The notes beneath the pieces were generated by a model. That model was not told where the DNA came from, did no database searches, and saw only the letters and a program-made list of their open reading frames with translations. A DNA stretch of 64,000 nucleotides. Source: Gallionella sp. (GTDB lineage: Bacteria > Pseudomonadota > Gammaproteobacteria > Burkholderiales > Gallionellaceae). Positions 8,916-18,069 of this stretch are shown piece after piece (positions within the stretch are counted from its first letter, which is position 1; each line of letters opens with the position of its first letter). The position numbers and the translations under genes were made by a program. The stretch lies in NCBI GenBank assembly GCA_028699065.1, contig JAQVVH010000001.1, positions 1,136,326 through 1,200,325 of the forward strand, read 5' to 3'.

Positions 8916-9977
8916 ATGGTGAACGCAAAAAATGGCATATTGCAGGTGGTGCGCCGGTTCGGCCCCGTGGGGGGCATGGAGCGCTACGTCTGGGAGTTGG
9001 CCAAGGAGCTTGTTGCGCTGGGACATCCGGTTGAGGTTTTATGCGAACGTTGTTATGTCGAGCCGCCTCTAGGCGTGAATGTGATCTCGCTGGGCGAGAT
9101 TGCTCCGCGCCCGCGCTGGTTGTCATACCTGCGATTTGGTCATCGTGTTGCGCAATGGCTGGAAAGACATCCCCATCCGGGTTGGTTGATTCATAGTCAT
9201 GAGCGGCTGGGTGTACATGATGTGACGACTTTTCATGGCCCGCCATTTGCCAGTGTGCGCGAGCGTCCGTGGTGGAAAAAAATATCCCTGCGGATTCGGA
9301 TGCAATTGTTTCTTGAACGGCGAGAGTTGCGCGTTGCCCGCGCGATCATCCCCAATTCGGAATTTATCCGCCGACAATTAGCGGACTATTACCCGGAATA
9401 TGCGTCCAAATTGACTCTGCCTGTTGTGCCCGGGGTGCTGCCCGGTATTGTGCGCGAGCTGCGTTCAGTTGTACCGGATGGCGGGGTTGTAGGCTTTGTG
9501 GGGCGGGAATGGAAGCGCAAGGGGTTGGCCAAGGCTGTTGCTATTGTGGCAGTACTGCGTCGCCAGCGGCCTGCGCTGGAGTTTTGGGTGGCAGGGCCTT
9601 CCCCGGAAGAAATCCAGCATCTTTTTACCCATTGGGATGGTGGGTATCGTTTGTTGGGATGGCGTACAGATAACGATTATTTGCGCGACTTTGATGTGTT
9701 GCTGCACCCTGCTTCTGCCGAACCCTATGGCATGGTCATTTCTGAAGCGATGGCTGCGCGTGTGCCAGTAGTAGTGTCGGATGTTTGTGGTGCGGCGGCA
9801 CAGGTCGGAACTGGCGCGGGTGCGGTGCTTGGCCTCTCGGAACCCAATGACGCGTGGGTTACCGCACTGGATGCCCAGCTTTCGCTCCGGGTGCCTGTGC
9901 CACGATTCACTCGCGGATGGGATGAGGTGGCGCGGGAGTGTGAACGGGTCTACTTGTCGATTACTCCAATCGGCTGA
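8916..9977 (+). CDS. Glycosyltransferase family 4
   Basis: A 353-residue GT-B protein with the N-terminal loop VVRRFGPVGGMERYVWELA and a C-terminal donor site LLHPASAEPYGMVISEAMAA, whose E-x7-E spacing is the retaining GT4 signature. Homologues act on lipopolysaccharide core or exopolysaccharide. It is a single plus-strand gene between minus-strand genes; the 134 bp upstream must hold its promoter and that of the divergent acyltransferase (an A/T-rich AATTATAC near 8889-8896 is a candidate -10). Its 3' end overlaps the convergent GT39 gene by 28 nt. Confidence 0.82.
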   Translation: MVNAKNGILQVVRRFGPVGGMERYVWELAKELVALGHPVEVLCERCYVEPPLGVNVISLGEIAPRPRWLSYLRFGHRVAQWLERHPHPGWLIHSHERLGVHDVTTFHGPPFASVRERPWWKKISLRIRMQLFLERRELRVARAIIPNSEFIRRQLADYYPEYASKLTLPVVPGVLPGIVRELRSVVPDGGVVGFVGREWKRKGLAKAVAIVAVLRRQRPALEFWVAGPSPEEIQHLFTHWDGGYRLLGWRTDNDYLRDFDVLLHPASAEPYGMVISEAMAARVPVVVSDVCGAAAQVGTGAGAVLGLSEPNDAWVTALDAQLSLRVPVPRFTRGWDEVARECERVYLSITPIG

Positions 9978-11359
9978 TAGGCGCTACAAGACGGCCCTCT
10001 GCATAATAGATAAGTTTCATCCTTCGCGACTTTGATAGTATCTACCAGAGTGCCCAATTGGGGGTTGTTATTTGAAGAGATAACATATCCACTATCCCAG
10101 TTATTGGGGGGATGTATGACGAGGCGATCAGGTTGTAATCGATCAATTTCGCTAACGATATTTAGTCCAATGGATCGACTGTCCGCTGCGTATAAATTTT
10201 CTGGTGCTGTGTGTGCCACGATTTCTCGGGCTGCATACGCATAGTTTTCTCCCCGTACTAGTTTTTGATAGAGTGGAAAGGCTATCAAAACCATTACCAT
10301 TTTGAATACGATCAGGCCAAAAAACCAGTGGAGGGCAAGCATGTGACCATGCTGCCCAGCTCGCCAAAGCAATCGAGCACAAACCAGTGCGATCAGTGGG
10401 TAGACAGGCATCAAGTAACGTAAGCCACCTTGTGGTGCCAGCCAATATGGTGCAATACAGGCAGCAGATATTAACAATGCTTTTTGAAAATGCTGTCTCC
10501 GAGATTCGGGTTCAAAAATTTTCTTGCGGACAAGAAAATAAATGGCCAATAAGGGTGCAGGTGCCAACCATAGTAATGATTCGAGTGGGTATGTGAATAA
10601 TCTTTTTGCATAATCAATCCAGTCAACATCCTTAAGTTTCGCAGCAATCTCGCTGAGCATGGAGCTGCTATTTGACGATCCCTCAGAAGTTGCATGAAAC
10701 CAAGCAATAGGCAAAAGCAAAGAAAAAGCAAACATTGCTATCGGTACTGGATGAAACAAAAATCTTCGATACTCCTTATTCGAAATTAAAACAAACAAAG
10801 TCGTGCCATAAAAAACGTAGGCAGTAAAGGCTTTGGTTAACAAGCCACATCCAACCAGAAGCGTAGAAATGAATAACAATGGGTGACTTTTCTTATCTGT
10901 GCCAATCCATAGTGTTGCGATAGCACCAAAAGTGAAAAAAGAGAACACCGCATCAGTGTAGGCAAGCCAGCCACGGTAGAGCAACAAATCTGCCAATGAC
11001 AATAAGGTCAGTGAAGAGAATAAGGCGAATTTTTTGTCTTTGAAAAGTTCATTGTTCAACCAGTAAATCCATAATGCCAATCCAAGAGTCGCTGCAATGC
11101 TTACGAGTCTGGATGCAATGAGTACATTCTCCCAGCCAATAATATTCGTGATTGGAACGACAAGCCAATTCATAAGTGGTGGTCGAGCAAGCTTGTAGCC
11201 ATACAACGTTTGATCAGCCCAGTTGTGGCTTAGTCCCATTTCCATCGAACTGATGGTATAGATGCCTTCTTCACCAACGGTATAAAAGAATAAGGTTGGA
11301 ATAAAGCTGAGTACGGCTAGGATCAGCAGATTCCTAGTCGTTATGAGCCTATCAATCAT
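9950..11359 (-). CDS. GT39/ArnT-like dolichyl/polyprenyl-phosphate sugar transferase
   Basis: This 469-residue integral membrane protein begins MIDRLITTRNLLILAVLSF. It has the GT39 first-loop acidic region (GEEGIYTISSMEMGL, then YGYKLARPPLMNWL), comparable to ArnT, which uses a polyprenyl-phosphate sugar to decorate lipid A or glycans in the periplasm. The ATG at 11359 overlaps the gtrA stop as ATGA, which decides the start; an upstream in-frame ATG lies inside gtrA. With the GtrA, ArnC-like and epimerase genes it forms a complete make, flip and transfer set for one lipid-linked sugar. Confidence 0.82.
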   Translation of the reverse strand: MIDRLITTRNLLILAVLSFIPTLFFYTVGEEGIYTISSMEMGLSHNWADQTLYGYKLARPPLMNWLVVPITNIIGWENVLIASRLVSIAATLGLALWIYWLNNELFKDKKFALFSSLTLLSLADLLLYRGWLAYTDAVFSFFTFGAIATLWIGTDKKSHPLLFISTLLVGCGLLTKAFTAYVFYGTTLFVLISNKEYRRFLFHPVPIAMFAFSLLLPIAWFHATSEGSSNSSSMLSEIAAKLKDVDWIDYAKRLFTYPLESLLWLAPAPLLAIYFLVRKKIFEPESRRQHFQKALLISAACIAPYWLAPQGGLRYLMPVYPLIALVCARLLWRAGQHGHMLALHWFFGLIVFKMVMVLIAFPLYQKLVRGENYAYAAREIVAHTAPENLYAADSRSIGLNIVSEIDRLQPDRLVIHPPNNWDSGYVISSNNNPQLGTLVDTIKVAKDETYLLCRGPSCSAYQPIGVIDK

Positions 11360-11754
11360 CTGCGAACTCCGGGAGTAAAAACTAGCCACCGTGTCAGCGC
11401 ATACATACAAGCGGTGTATACAATCGCAGCAACCATCTGTGCCACATACGCGTTCCAGTGCAACGTATTGAGTAAATAGCGTAGCACCAATAAATTCAGG
11501 AAGAGGCTGGCCGCAAACGCGCCAAGATACCGCAGTACTTCAGCCGTGAGGTGCCCCTGACTGACAAAAACGAATTTTCGCGATACAAAAAAACCTAGCA
11601 CTAAGCCGACAAGATAGCCTGACACGTTGGCGATGAAGGGGGATATGCCCAATTCCATTAGGGCAAAAATTGTGGCAAATCCAGCTATCGTATTTAGAGC
11701 GCCACTTCCCGCGTAGCGACCCAAATATCCAGCCTCCCGGTGCAACGCGGTCAC
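11356..11754 (-). CDS. GtrA-family membrane protein
   Basis: A 132-residue protein with about four hydrophobic helices (LGRYAGSGALNTIAGFATIF, FIANVSGYLVGLVLGFFVSR, LFLNLLVLRYLL, IVYTACMYALTRWLVF). GtrA proteins are thought to flip a polyprenyl-phosphate sugar across the inner membrane. I start it at GTG 11754, which overlaps the upstream gene's TGA as GTGA and gives the usual family length. A longer ATG start at 11865 would lie wholly inside the neighbour. Its own stop overlaps the GT39 start as ATGA. Confidence 0.82.
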   Translation of the reverse strand: MTALHREAGYLGRYAGSGALNTIAGFATIFALMELGISPFIANVSGYLVGLVLGFFVSRKFVFVSQGHLTAEVLRYLGAFAASLFLNLLVLRYLLNTLHWNAYVAQMVAAIVYTACMYALTRWLVFTPGVRR

Positions 11755-12713
11755 AGAAAATGATCCTTGTCGCGTAACCAGGTCGTTGCCCCGACGACGA
11801 ATTGCGGTTTTCCATTGAGCTTGAGGTAGGCTCGCCCGAGATATTCGCCGATCATGCCGATGCATAAGGTCTGAATACCGCCGATGAATAAAATGGTCGC
11901 AATTAGCGAAGCCCAGCCACGCGGAAATTCCGGATGCAGCATTTTCATGACGATAATCGAAATGATCATTAGCAGGCTGATTGCTGCCAATGCAAAACCC
12001 AGATAGGTGGCCAGCCTAAGCGGCGTGACTGAAAAACTGGTGGCCATTTTCATCCACAGCGAGAGAAGATGGCGGAAGGTATACGTGCTTTCACCTTCAT
12101 CTCGGGCCTGATGTTCGATGTCGATGACGGTGATTGAGCGTGTGACTTCGAGTATTAGTCCGTCGACATAAGCATACGGCCCATCGTACTTGATGACCTC
12201 CTGAGCGATTTCGCGGCGGATCGCCTTGAATGATGACAGGTATAAGCCCTTTGGTTTGTCGAGCAGGAGGGTTGCAACGTGGTCGTTAAAGCGGCTCCCC
12301 CATTGTTTCCACAATGCATGCCTGCGGTTGACGTAACGTGTGTAGCATACGTCATAGCCATGTTCCAGCGCGCGCACCATATCAGCGAGTGCATGCGGGG
12401 GGTGCTGCAGATCATCGTCCATCATTACTACAAATTCGCCACGGGCGTGATTGAGTCCGGCCATGATGGCATTGTGCTGGCCGGCATTGCGCCTCAGGTT
12501 CATGCCACGCACGAACCGATGTTGTTCGGCGAGACCGCGAATCACCTGCCAACTTTCGTCCGGACTGGCATCGTTGACTAGCAATAACTCAAAATCATTC
12601 TCCCAACCTTCCTCGCGCATGCGCTCACGCACATGGGACGCAAGCTTGGGCAGGATGGCGGCGCTGCGATATACCGGAACGACGATTGAAAGCTTGCACG
12701 TGGTTTCAGTCAT
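11751..12713 (-). CDS. Glycosyltransferase family 2, ArnC/DPM1-like
   Basis: The soluble N-terminal GT2 domain shows LSIVVPVYRSAAILPKL, LLLVNDASPDESW, RRNAGQHNAIMAGLNHARGE and the DXD-type VVMMDDDLQHPP. Two C-terminal membrane helices follow (TYLGFALAAISLLMIISII and IATILFIGGIQTLCIGMIG). ArnC-like enzymes attach a nucleotide-activated sugar to undecaprenyl phosphate on the cytoplasmic side. The ATG at 12713 overlaps the epimerase stop by 8 nt; ATGs at 12722 and 12734 are alternatives. It is followed by GtrA and GT39 with 4-nt overlaps. Confidence 0.85.
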   Translation of the reverse strand: MTETTCKLSIVVPVYRSAAILPKLASHVRERMREEGWENDFELLLVNDASPDESWQVIRGLAEQHRFVRGMNLRRNAGQHNAIMAGLNHARGEFVVMMDDDLQHPPHALADMVRALEHGYDVCYTRYVNRRHALWKQWGSRFNDHVATLLLDKPKGLYLSSFKAIRREIAQEVIKYDGPYAYVDGLILEVTRSITVIDIEHQARDEGESTYTFRHLLSLWMKMATSFSVTPLRLATYLGFALAAISLLMIISIIVMKMLHPEFPRGWASLIATILFIGGIQTLCIGMIGEYLGRAYLKLNGKPQFVVGATTWLRDKDHFL

Positions 12714-13404
12714 GTTTGCCATAGTATTTTTCAAGAAGCCGATCCAGATAATCCGGGCCGAATTTTACGCCAGCCTTCCCGATTGCGGACTGTATTGCTG
12801 CGATATCGATGATATAACGTGAGCCACGTTCCACACGGTTGATGATAGCGCGCTTGCCGGTGATGCGCTCCATGCCGGCAACAATCTCGGGCAACGTGTA
12901 ATTTGTTTCGTTGGCTATGTTCAGAGTGATTCGTCGTGCATCGGGAGAATCGATGAATGTTCGGGCGATGGCGACGATATCGCTGATATCGACAATGTTG
13001 CGCTGGGCATTTTCCCAAAGGGTAAATGACTCGCTGCGTGAGATGCGTGCATACAAATAATTCAATAAGGTGTGTGGATTTGTTGTCCGTCCGGCAACTT
13101 GTGGCAGGCGCAGTATCAGATATTGAGGGTGCCGCTTGATCAGCATTTCCATTTCAAGCTTGTGCTGCACATAAGGTGTTCTTGCTGCTTCGGGATCGGC
13201 CACGCTACAGGTGCCGAAATAAACAAAAACATTGGCATCCGAGTGATTGGTTAACGCTTGTCGAAGCCGCTCCTGTTCGCGTGAAAACTCGTACTCATCT
13301 GTACAGGAAGAATTAGATACGCCGGCAGCGTAGATGCAAACACCCTTATCCTTTTCATAAAACGCGTTAAAGGCTTGCGCCAATAATCCGGATCCTATGA
13401 TCAT
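12706..13404 (-). CDS. NAD-dependent epimerase/dehydratase-like protein (short)
   Basis: The 232-residue protein starts with a nucleotide-binding loop MIIGSGLLAQAF and has an extended-SDR type Y-x-x-x-K (YVQHKLEME near residues 78-86) and LRLPQVAGRTTNP. It is shorter than typical sugar epimerases (about 300 residues), chiefly in the segment between the Gly-rich loop and the Tyr. AAGGAA about 9 nt upstream supports the start. As first gene of the four-gene module it probably makes or modifies the nucleotide sugar for the ArnC-like transferase. The reaction is not identifiable. Confidence 0.7.
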   Translation of the reverse strand: MIIGSGLLAQAFNAFYEKDKGVCIYAAGVSNSSCTDEYEFSREQERLRQALTNHSDANVFVYFGTCSVADPEAARTPYVQHKLEMEMLIKRHPQYLILRLPQVAGRTTNPHTLLNYLYARISRSESFTLWENAQRNIVDISDIVAIARTFIDSPDARRITLNIANETNYTLPEIVAGMERITGKRAIINRVERGSRYIIDIAAIQSAIGKAGVKFGPDYLDRLLEKYYGKHD

Positions 13405-13505
13405 GCCGGTTCCTTTGAGCAGGTTGAGGGGTGATTAAATTTTGGCGATTTCAAACATAGCCAAAGTTGGGCTATTCTACAGGCAATATATTTTATGGAC
13501 ATACG

Positions 13506-14327
13506 ATGGCAACCTACGCCATAGGCGACATTCAGGGGTGTTACAACGAGCTTCAGCATTTGCTGGATCGTGTGGCATTCGACCCGGCCCGCGATCAACT
13601 CTGGCTGGTCGGCGATCTGGTGAATCGCGGGCCCGGTTCACTGGAGGTTTTGCGTCTGGTGAAGTCGCTGGGGGACCGCGCGATTACGGTATTGGGCAAT
13701 CACGATTTGCATTTGCTTGCAGTGTCCGTCGGGGTGGCCGAATTGCATCGCAGCGATACACTGGATGCGATTTTGCAGGCGCCGGATCGCGACGAATTGC
13801 TGCACTGGTTGCGGCAGCAGCGGCTGGTGCATGCCGAAGGGAATTATGTGCTGGTGCATGCCGGCTTGCTGCCGCAATGGTCGGTTGCCCAGGCCGCCAG
13901 TTTGGCGCGCGAGGCGGAGCAGGCCTTGCAGGGCGACGATTATGTGACTTTCCTGTCGCGCATGTACGGCAACAGCCCTCACCGCTGGAGCGACGACATC
14001 ACCGGCTACAAGCGCCTGCGCGTGATCGTCAATGCGTTTACCCGCACCCGCATTCTCACGCCGCAGGGGGAGATGGAGTTTAAATTCAAGGGCGAGCTAC
14101 CCAATATTCCGGCGGGCTATTTGCCTTGGTACGACGTGCCGCAGCGCGCGAGCCGCGAAGCTACGGTGATTTTTGGGCACTGGTCGGCGTTGGGATTGCT
14201 GCTGCGCGAGGACGCGATCGCGCTGGATACCGGTTGCCTGTGGGGCGGCCCGATGACGGCAATTCGTCTGGAAGATCGCCAGCTGTTTCAGGTGAGTTGC
14301 AACAACCCTGTGGCGAAACACTGGTAA
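13506..14327 (+). CDS. apaH: Symmetrical bis(5'-nucleosyl)-tetraphosphatase
   Basis: ApaH cleaves Ap4A to two ADP and limits alarmone build-up and RNA capping. The 273-residue protein has the metallophosphatase motifs YAIGDIQGCYNEL, VGDLVNRGPGSLE and LGNHDLHLLA, and later GHWSALG and ALDTGCLWGG. The start ATG 13506 directly precedes the conserved ATYAIGD; an earlier in-frame ATG at 13467 adds residues unlike the family. It is a lone plus-strand gene, with the glycan module divergent on its left. A hairpin beyond its stop serves the convergent lipoprotein gene. Confidence 0.95.
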   Translation: MATYAIGDIQGCYNELQHLLDRVAFDPARDQLWLVGDLVNRGPGSLEVLRLVKSLGDRAITVLGNHDLHLLAVSVGVAELHRSDTLDAILQAPDRDELLHWLRQQRLVHAEGNYVLVHAGLLPQWSVAQAASLAREAEQALQGDDYVTFLSRMYGNSPHRWSDDITGYKRLRVIVNAFTRTRILTPQGEMEFKFKGELPNIPAGYLPWYDVPQRASREATVIFGHWSALGLLLREDAIALDTGCLWGGPMTAIRLEDRQLFQVSCNNPVAKHW

Positions 14328-14350
14328 AAACGGCGGCTGTGGTGGCCGCC
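14326..14350 (-). terminator. Intrinsic terminator ending the minus-strand lipoprotein operon
   Basis: On the minus strand GGCGGC (14350-14345) pairs with GCCGCC (14337-14332) around a 7-nt loop and is followed by G then five T (14330-14326). It lies 13 nt beyond the lipoprotein stop, between the two convergent genes. Confidence 0.65.
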
Positions 14351-14363
14351 CGTCCGTCCGGCA

Positions 14364-14843
14364 TTAGGGTCGGGCAGGTTTTTCCTGTGGGGCGGCGCTT
14401 GCCTTTTCCGCCTCGACGCGCTGATCGCCTTGTTTGTTCACGATGCGCACCCGGTCGCCGACCTTGAAATCATCCGGCTTGCCGGGCTGCATGATGTAAG
14501 TACTTTTACCGGTGTCATCGAGCTTGACCCAAATTTCCAGGCCGGGTTTGGTGGCGACGCCCGCCTGCTGACCGAGTGTGCCGCCCAGCACCCCGCCCAG
14601 GATTGAGCCCACGACTGCGCCACGTCCCCCGCCGCTGTTGGCCCCGCCAACCTGGCCGAATATTCCACCCACGTTGGCTCCGGCGTAAGAGCTGGCATCC
14701 AGTTCGATCGGTGTGACACTTTCAATCACGCCCAGTTTGGGCGGTGTGTCCGCCTTGGGCGCGGCCGCGCTACCGATGCCCTGCGGATTACTGGCGCAAG
14801 CACCGAGCAGCGCAACAGCCAAAATCAGGAATACGCGGCGCAT
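14364..14843 (-). CDS. Outer-membrane-type lipoprotein with glycine-zipper (SlyB-like)
   Basis: A 159-residue exported protein. MRRVFLILAVALLGACAS is a lipoprotein signal peptide with lipobox LGAC, so the mature protein starts at Cys16. The middle (GANVGGIFGQVGG, then RGAVVGSILGGVLGGTLGQQ) is a glycine-zipper 2TM segment as in SlyB/PcP lipoproteins, followed by a small domain ending in KVGDRVRIVNKQGDQRVEAE. Such proteins support envelope integrity; the precise role is unknown. It lies 3 bp downstream of the PfkB kinase and is the last gene of the minus-strand run. Confidence 0.85.
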   Translation of the reverse strand: MRRVFLILAVALLGACASNPQGIGSAAAPKADTPPKLGVIESVTPIELDASSYAGANVGGIFGQVGGANSGGGRGAVVGSILGGVLGGTLGQQAGVATKPGLEIWVKLDDTGKSTYIMQPGKPDDFKVGDRVRIVNKQGDQRVEAEKASAAPQEKPARP

Positions 14844-14846
14844 GGT

Positions 14847-15785
14847 TTACAGCGGCAGATCGAAACCGAAGTGTTCGGCAAACTGCGCCTTCAGCTCATC
14901 GCGCGTGGGCGCATGGTTTTGTCCGCCACGGCTGGCGATTTTGATCGTGCCCAGCAGCGAGGCGAGACGACCGGTGGTTTCCCAGTCCCAATCTTGCTGA
15001 ATGCCGTGTAGTAGGCCGGCGCGATAAGCGTCTCCACAGCCAGTCGGATCCAGCACTGCAGTGGGTTGCGCGCAGGGGATCAGAATTTTCCTGCCGTCCG
15101 CATAAATCGTTGATCCTTCACCGCCGCGCGTGATGATGAGTGCGCGCACCATGCCGGCAAGTGCCGCGATGGATTTGCCGGTCTTGTCCTGCAAGAGCTG
15201 CGCCTCGTAGTCGTTAACCGTGACGTAGTCGGCCTGTTCGACAAAACGCAGCAGCTCCTCGCCGTTGAACATCGGCATACCCTGGCCCGGGTCGAAAATC
15301 CACGGGATGCCCGCTTCGTGAAATTCGCGCGCGTGCTGCAGCATGCCGTCGCGGCCATCCGGCGAAACGATGCCCAGCGTGACATTGCTGGCCTCACTGA
15401 CCTGATTCAGATGGGAATAGCCCATGGCGCCGGGGTGGAAAGCGGTAATCTGGTTGTCATCCAGATCGGTGGTCACAAACGCCTGGCCGGTAAAGCTGTC
15501 GGCGATGTGGCGGATATGGGTTTGCGGTAGGCCGAGCTTTTCCAGACGCAGTGCATAGCTGGAAAAATCTTCGCCCACAGTCGCCATAATGAGCGGGTTG
15601 CCGCCCAGGAGTTTGAGGTTGTAGGCAATGTTGCCCGCGCAACCGCCAAATTCCCGCCGCATTTCCGGCACCAGAAAGGCCACGTTCAGTATGTGAATGT
15701 GCTCGGGCAGGATGTGTTTTTTAAACTGGTCTTTGAACACCATGATGGTGTCGTAGGCCATGGAACCGCAAATGAGCGTATTCAT
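14847..15785 (-). CDS. PfkB/ribokinase-family sugar or nucleoside kinase
   Basis: The 312-residue kinase has the N-terminal PfkB signature REFGGCAGNIAYNLKLLGG and the C-terminal ATP/anion-hole signature LDPTGCGDAYRAGLLHG, whose Asp in GCGD is the catalytic base. The closest named pattern is the adenosine kinase-like branch of proteobacterial PfkB proteins, but the substrate is uncertain. TATAAT on the minus strand at 15823-15818 is a likely -10 element inside the end of nhaA, 32 bp before the ATG. The lipoprotein gene follows after 3 bp. Confidence 0.82.
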   Translation of the reverse strand: MNTLICGSMAYDTIMVFKDQFKKHILPEHIHILNVAFLVPEMRREFGGCAGNIAYNLKLLGGNPLIMATVGEDFSSYALRLEKLGLPQTHIRHIADSFTGQAFVTTDLDDNQITAFHPGAMGYSHLNQVSEASNVTLGIVSPDGRDGMLQHAREFHEAGIPWIFDPGQGMPMFNGEELLRFVEQADYVTVNDYEAQLLQDKTGKSIAALAGMVRALIITRGGEGSTIYADGRKILIPCAQPTAVLDPTGCGDAYRAGLLHGIQQDWDWETTGRLASLLGTIKIASRGGQNHAPTRDELKAQFAEHFGFDLPL

Positions 15786-15818
15786 AGTGATATGTTTCCG
15801 GGTGAATTGAGGGTGAAA

Positions 15819-17183
15819 TTATACCTGCCGGCGCCCCAGCCACCACAGCCACAGATAGCCGCTGATGCCGGCGAGGAGTGAGGCCGCGAGGACGCCGGTT
15901 TTGGCCATAAGCAGGTTGTGTTCCTGTCCGGCGAAAGCAAGTTCGCTGATGAAAATCGACATGGTGAAGCCGATCCCGCCCAGCACCGAGACGGCGGCAA
16001 TCTGGCTGAACCGTGTACCGCCCGGAAGTTGGCCGATACCGAGCCTCAACGCAAGCCAGCAGGCGCCGGTGATGCCGATGAATTTTCCGAAAAGCAGGCC
16101 GAAGGCCACCCCGAGCATCACCGGATGCGTCAGCGTTTCGCTCAAATTCCCCAGTTGCAAGGGAATGCCGGCGTTGAATAATGCAAAAACCGGAATCACC
16201 AGAAAGGCTACGGGCAGATGCCAGATTTGTTCCAGACGCTGCTGCGGGGTTTGTACGCCGCGCACCCCTTTTTCAAGCGCCTGCACGACCGAGTGCAGTT
16301 TTTCGTTGGTCAGGATGTTGCTGTCATGACGATGGCTGTCGTCAAAATGCGTGACCAGCTCCTTCAACCGCGCACTGAATAATGAGGGGTCATAGCGCGG
16401 GCGCGAAGGCACGGCGAAAGCGCCCAGCACCCCGGCCAGTGTGGCGTGCACGCCGGATTGCAGCAGGGCGTACCAGAGCAGCACGGCGATCAGAAAATAC
16501 GGGATGATCTTGCGGACGCCGGCAAAATTCAGGCTGAACATCAAGGCTACCATCAGGCCGGAAATCCCCAGCCAGACGTAGGACAGCGTCTGGGTATAAA
16601 ACAATGCAATGACCAGCACCGCACCCAGATCATCGGCGATTGCGAGTGCGACCAGAAAGGTAATCAGTGCCTTGGGGACGCGGCTTGCCAGTAGCACTAG
16701 GGCCCCCACCGCGAAGGCGATGTCGGTCGCCATGGGAATGCCCCAGCCGCGCAGGGCATCACCGTCATGATTGATGCCCAGATAAATCAGAGCGGGCACG
16801 ACCATGCCGCCAATTGCCGCGATGATCGGCAATGCGGCCTGGCGTATGTCGGCGAGTTCGCCCACCATAATTTCGCGCTTGAGCTCCATGCCAACCACGA
16901 AGAAAAAGGTGGCCATCAGGCCGTCGTTGACCCAGTGATGCAGACTCATTTCAAGCTGCCACTCGCCCAGTCGGACCCCCAGGGGTGTGTGCAGCAGATG
17001 GAGATAACTCTCCGCCAAAAAGCTGTTGGCGACCAGCAGTGCAATCACGGCCGTGATCATCAGTAGCAGACCGCTGGTGGTCTGGCGATGGATAAATTCC
17101 TCGAACGGCGAAAGGATGCGGGTGAAGGCCCGTTCCCAGGGCGCGTAAATAATGCCCCGGTCGGAAGTTGGGTCAGTATGCAT
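15819..17183 (-). CDS. nhaA: Na+/H+ antiporter NhaA
   Basis: NhaA exports Na+ in exchange for protons. The 454-residue protein carries LHHWVNDGLMATFFFVVGMELKRE as adjacent conserved blocks, PMATDIAFAVGAL, and the essential Asp pair in ALAIADDLGAVLVIALFYT. It is longer than the E. coli protein because of an extended N-terminus and a loop before the last helices, as in many betaproteobacteria. Its start overlaps the mscS-like stop by 11 nt, so it belongs to a coupled ion/osmotic operon with mscS and a CPA2 antiporter. Confidence 0.93.
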   Translation of the reverse strand: MHTDPTSDRGIIYAPWERAFTRILSPFEEFIHRQTTSGLLLMITAVIALLVANSFLAESYLHLLHTPLGVRLGEWQLEMSLHHWVNDGLMATFFFVVGMELKREIMVGELADIRQAALPIIAAIGGMVVPALIYLGINHDGDALRGWGIPMATDIAFAVGALVLLASRVPKALITFLVALAIADDLGAVLVIALFYTQTLSYVWLGISGLMVALMFSLNFAGVRKIIPYFLIAVLLWYALLQSGVHATLAGVLGAFAVPSRPRYDPSLFSARLKELVTHFDDSHRHDSNILTNEKLHSVVQALEKGVRGVQTPQQRLEQIWHLPVAFLVIPVFALFNAGIPLQLGNLSETLTHPVMLGVAFGLLFGKFIGITGACWLALRLGIGQLPGGTRFSQIAAVSVLGGIGFTMSIFISELAFAGQEHNLLMAKTGVLAASLLAGISGYLWLWWLGRRQV

Positions 17184-18069
17184 GCGGTTTCTCCGGCGCG
17201 TTCATTGCGGGCAGGTGGGTGACGCGCAGCGGTGGTGTTGCGATTTGCACTTTACCGGCGGTGGCTTCTATCTGTTCCAGGATTGCGCTGTAAATTTTGT
17301 CCTGGGTGCTGCGCCGCACCCGGTAATCGGTGATGTAGCGCAGGGTGAATTCGATCCAGTTGGCGTCGAACTTAAGGGTGACCACCGACTCCAGGCCGGC
17401 TTCTCCGGCGCGGTTGTAACGTACGAAGTTTGTCCATGCCTCGTGCGCGGCCTCGGCAATTTGCGCTTGCACCGATTTTCCGACCGATTCGATCAGCGTG
17501 CGCGCCAGACGATGGTCAGAATCTCCACGCACGGGAATGACAATTTCGTCCCACAAAAATGGAAAGTCCGGGGTGTAATTGATGACGCTTTCGCGCAAGA
17601 CCAGATTGTTGGGTACATGAACGACCCGACCGTTGTAAAGATCCGAATTGACCCAGCCGCCGCACTCCATGAGCGTGGTGCTTAGCGGTCCGATATCCAT
17701 CACATCGCCCATATTGTTGCCGAGCTGGATGCGGTCGCCGGGTTTGTAAAGATTGCCGAAGGAAATGGCACCCCAGCCGATGAGATTCTGTATCAGTTCG
17801 CGCAGGGCAAAGCCGATGCCGACGCTAAGTGCACCGATAATCACGGCCAGATTGCCGATCTGATCGCTGAAAATCGCAATGCCGATAACCAGCCCGAGCA
17901 GGTAACCGGCAAGCCCCAGCGCTTTGCGGGTTTTGTAGCGCAACTCCCCGTTTTCAATGCTCGCGGTGGCCACATATTGCGCAAAGCGCACCAGCATGAG
18001 AATGAGCAGGGCGGCTGTCAAAAAAGCCAGCCCGTTCATGAAGATCGGGTGTGCGGTTAAATCATGCAT
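17173..18069 (-). CDS. MscS-family mechanosensitive channel
   Basis: The 298-residue protein has three N-terminal membrane helices. The last, LAVIIGALSVGIGFALRELI, is the Gly/Ala-rich pore helix, and is followed by the beta domain signature ISFGNLYKPGDRIQLGNNMG. MscS-type channels open under membrane tension and release solutes on osmotic downshock. Length is typical of MscS proper. It overlaps the CPA2 antiporter upstream by 8 nt and nhaA downstream by 11 nt. A paralogue without gating function cannot be excluded. Confidence 0.88.
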   Translation of the reverse strand: MHDLTAHPIFMNGLAFLTAALLILMLVRFAQYVATASIENGELRYKTRKALGLAGYLLGLVIGIAIFSDQIGNLAVIIGALSVGIGFALRELIQNLIGWGAISFGNLYKPGDRIQLGNNMGDVMDIGPLSTTLMECGGWVNSDLYNGRVVHVPNNLVLRESVINYTPDFPFLWDEIVIPVRGDSDHRLARTLIESVGKSVQAQIAEAAHEAWTNFVRYNRAGEAGLESVVTLKFDANWIEFTLRYITDYRVRRSTQDKIYSAILEQIEATAGKVQIATPPLRVTHLPAMNAPEKPHAY

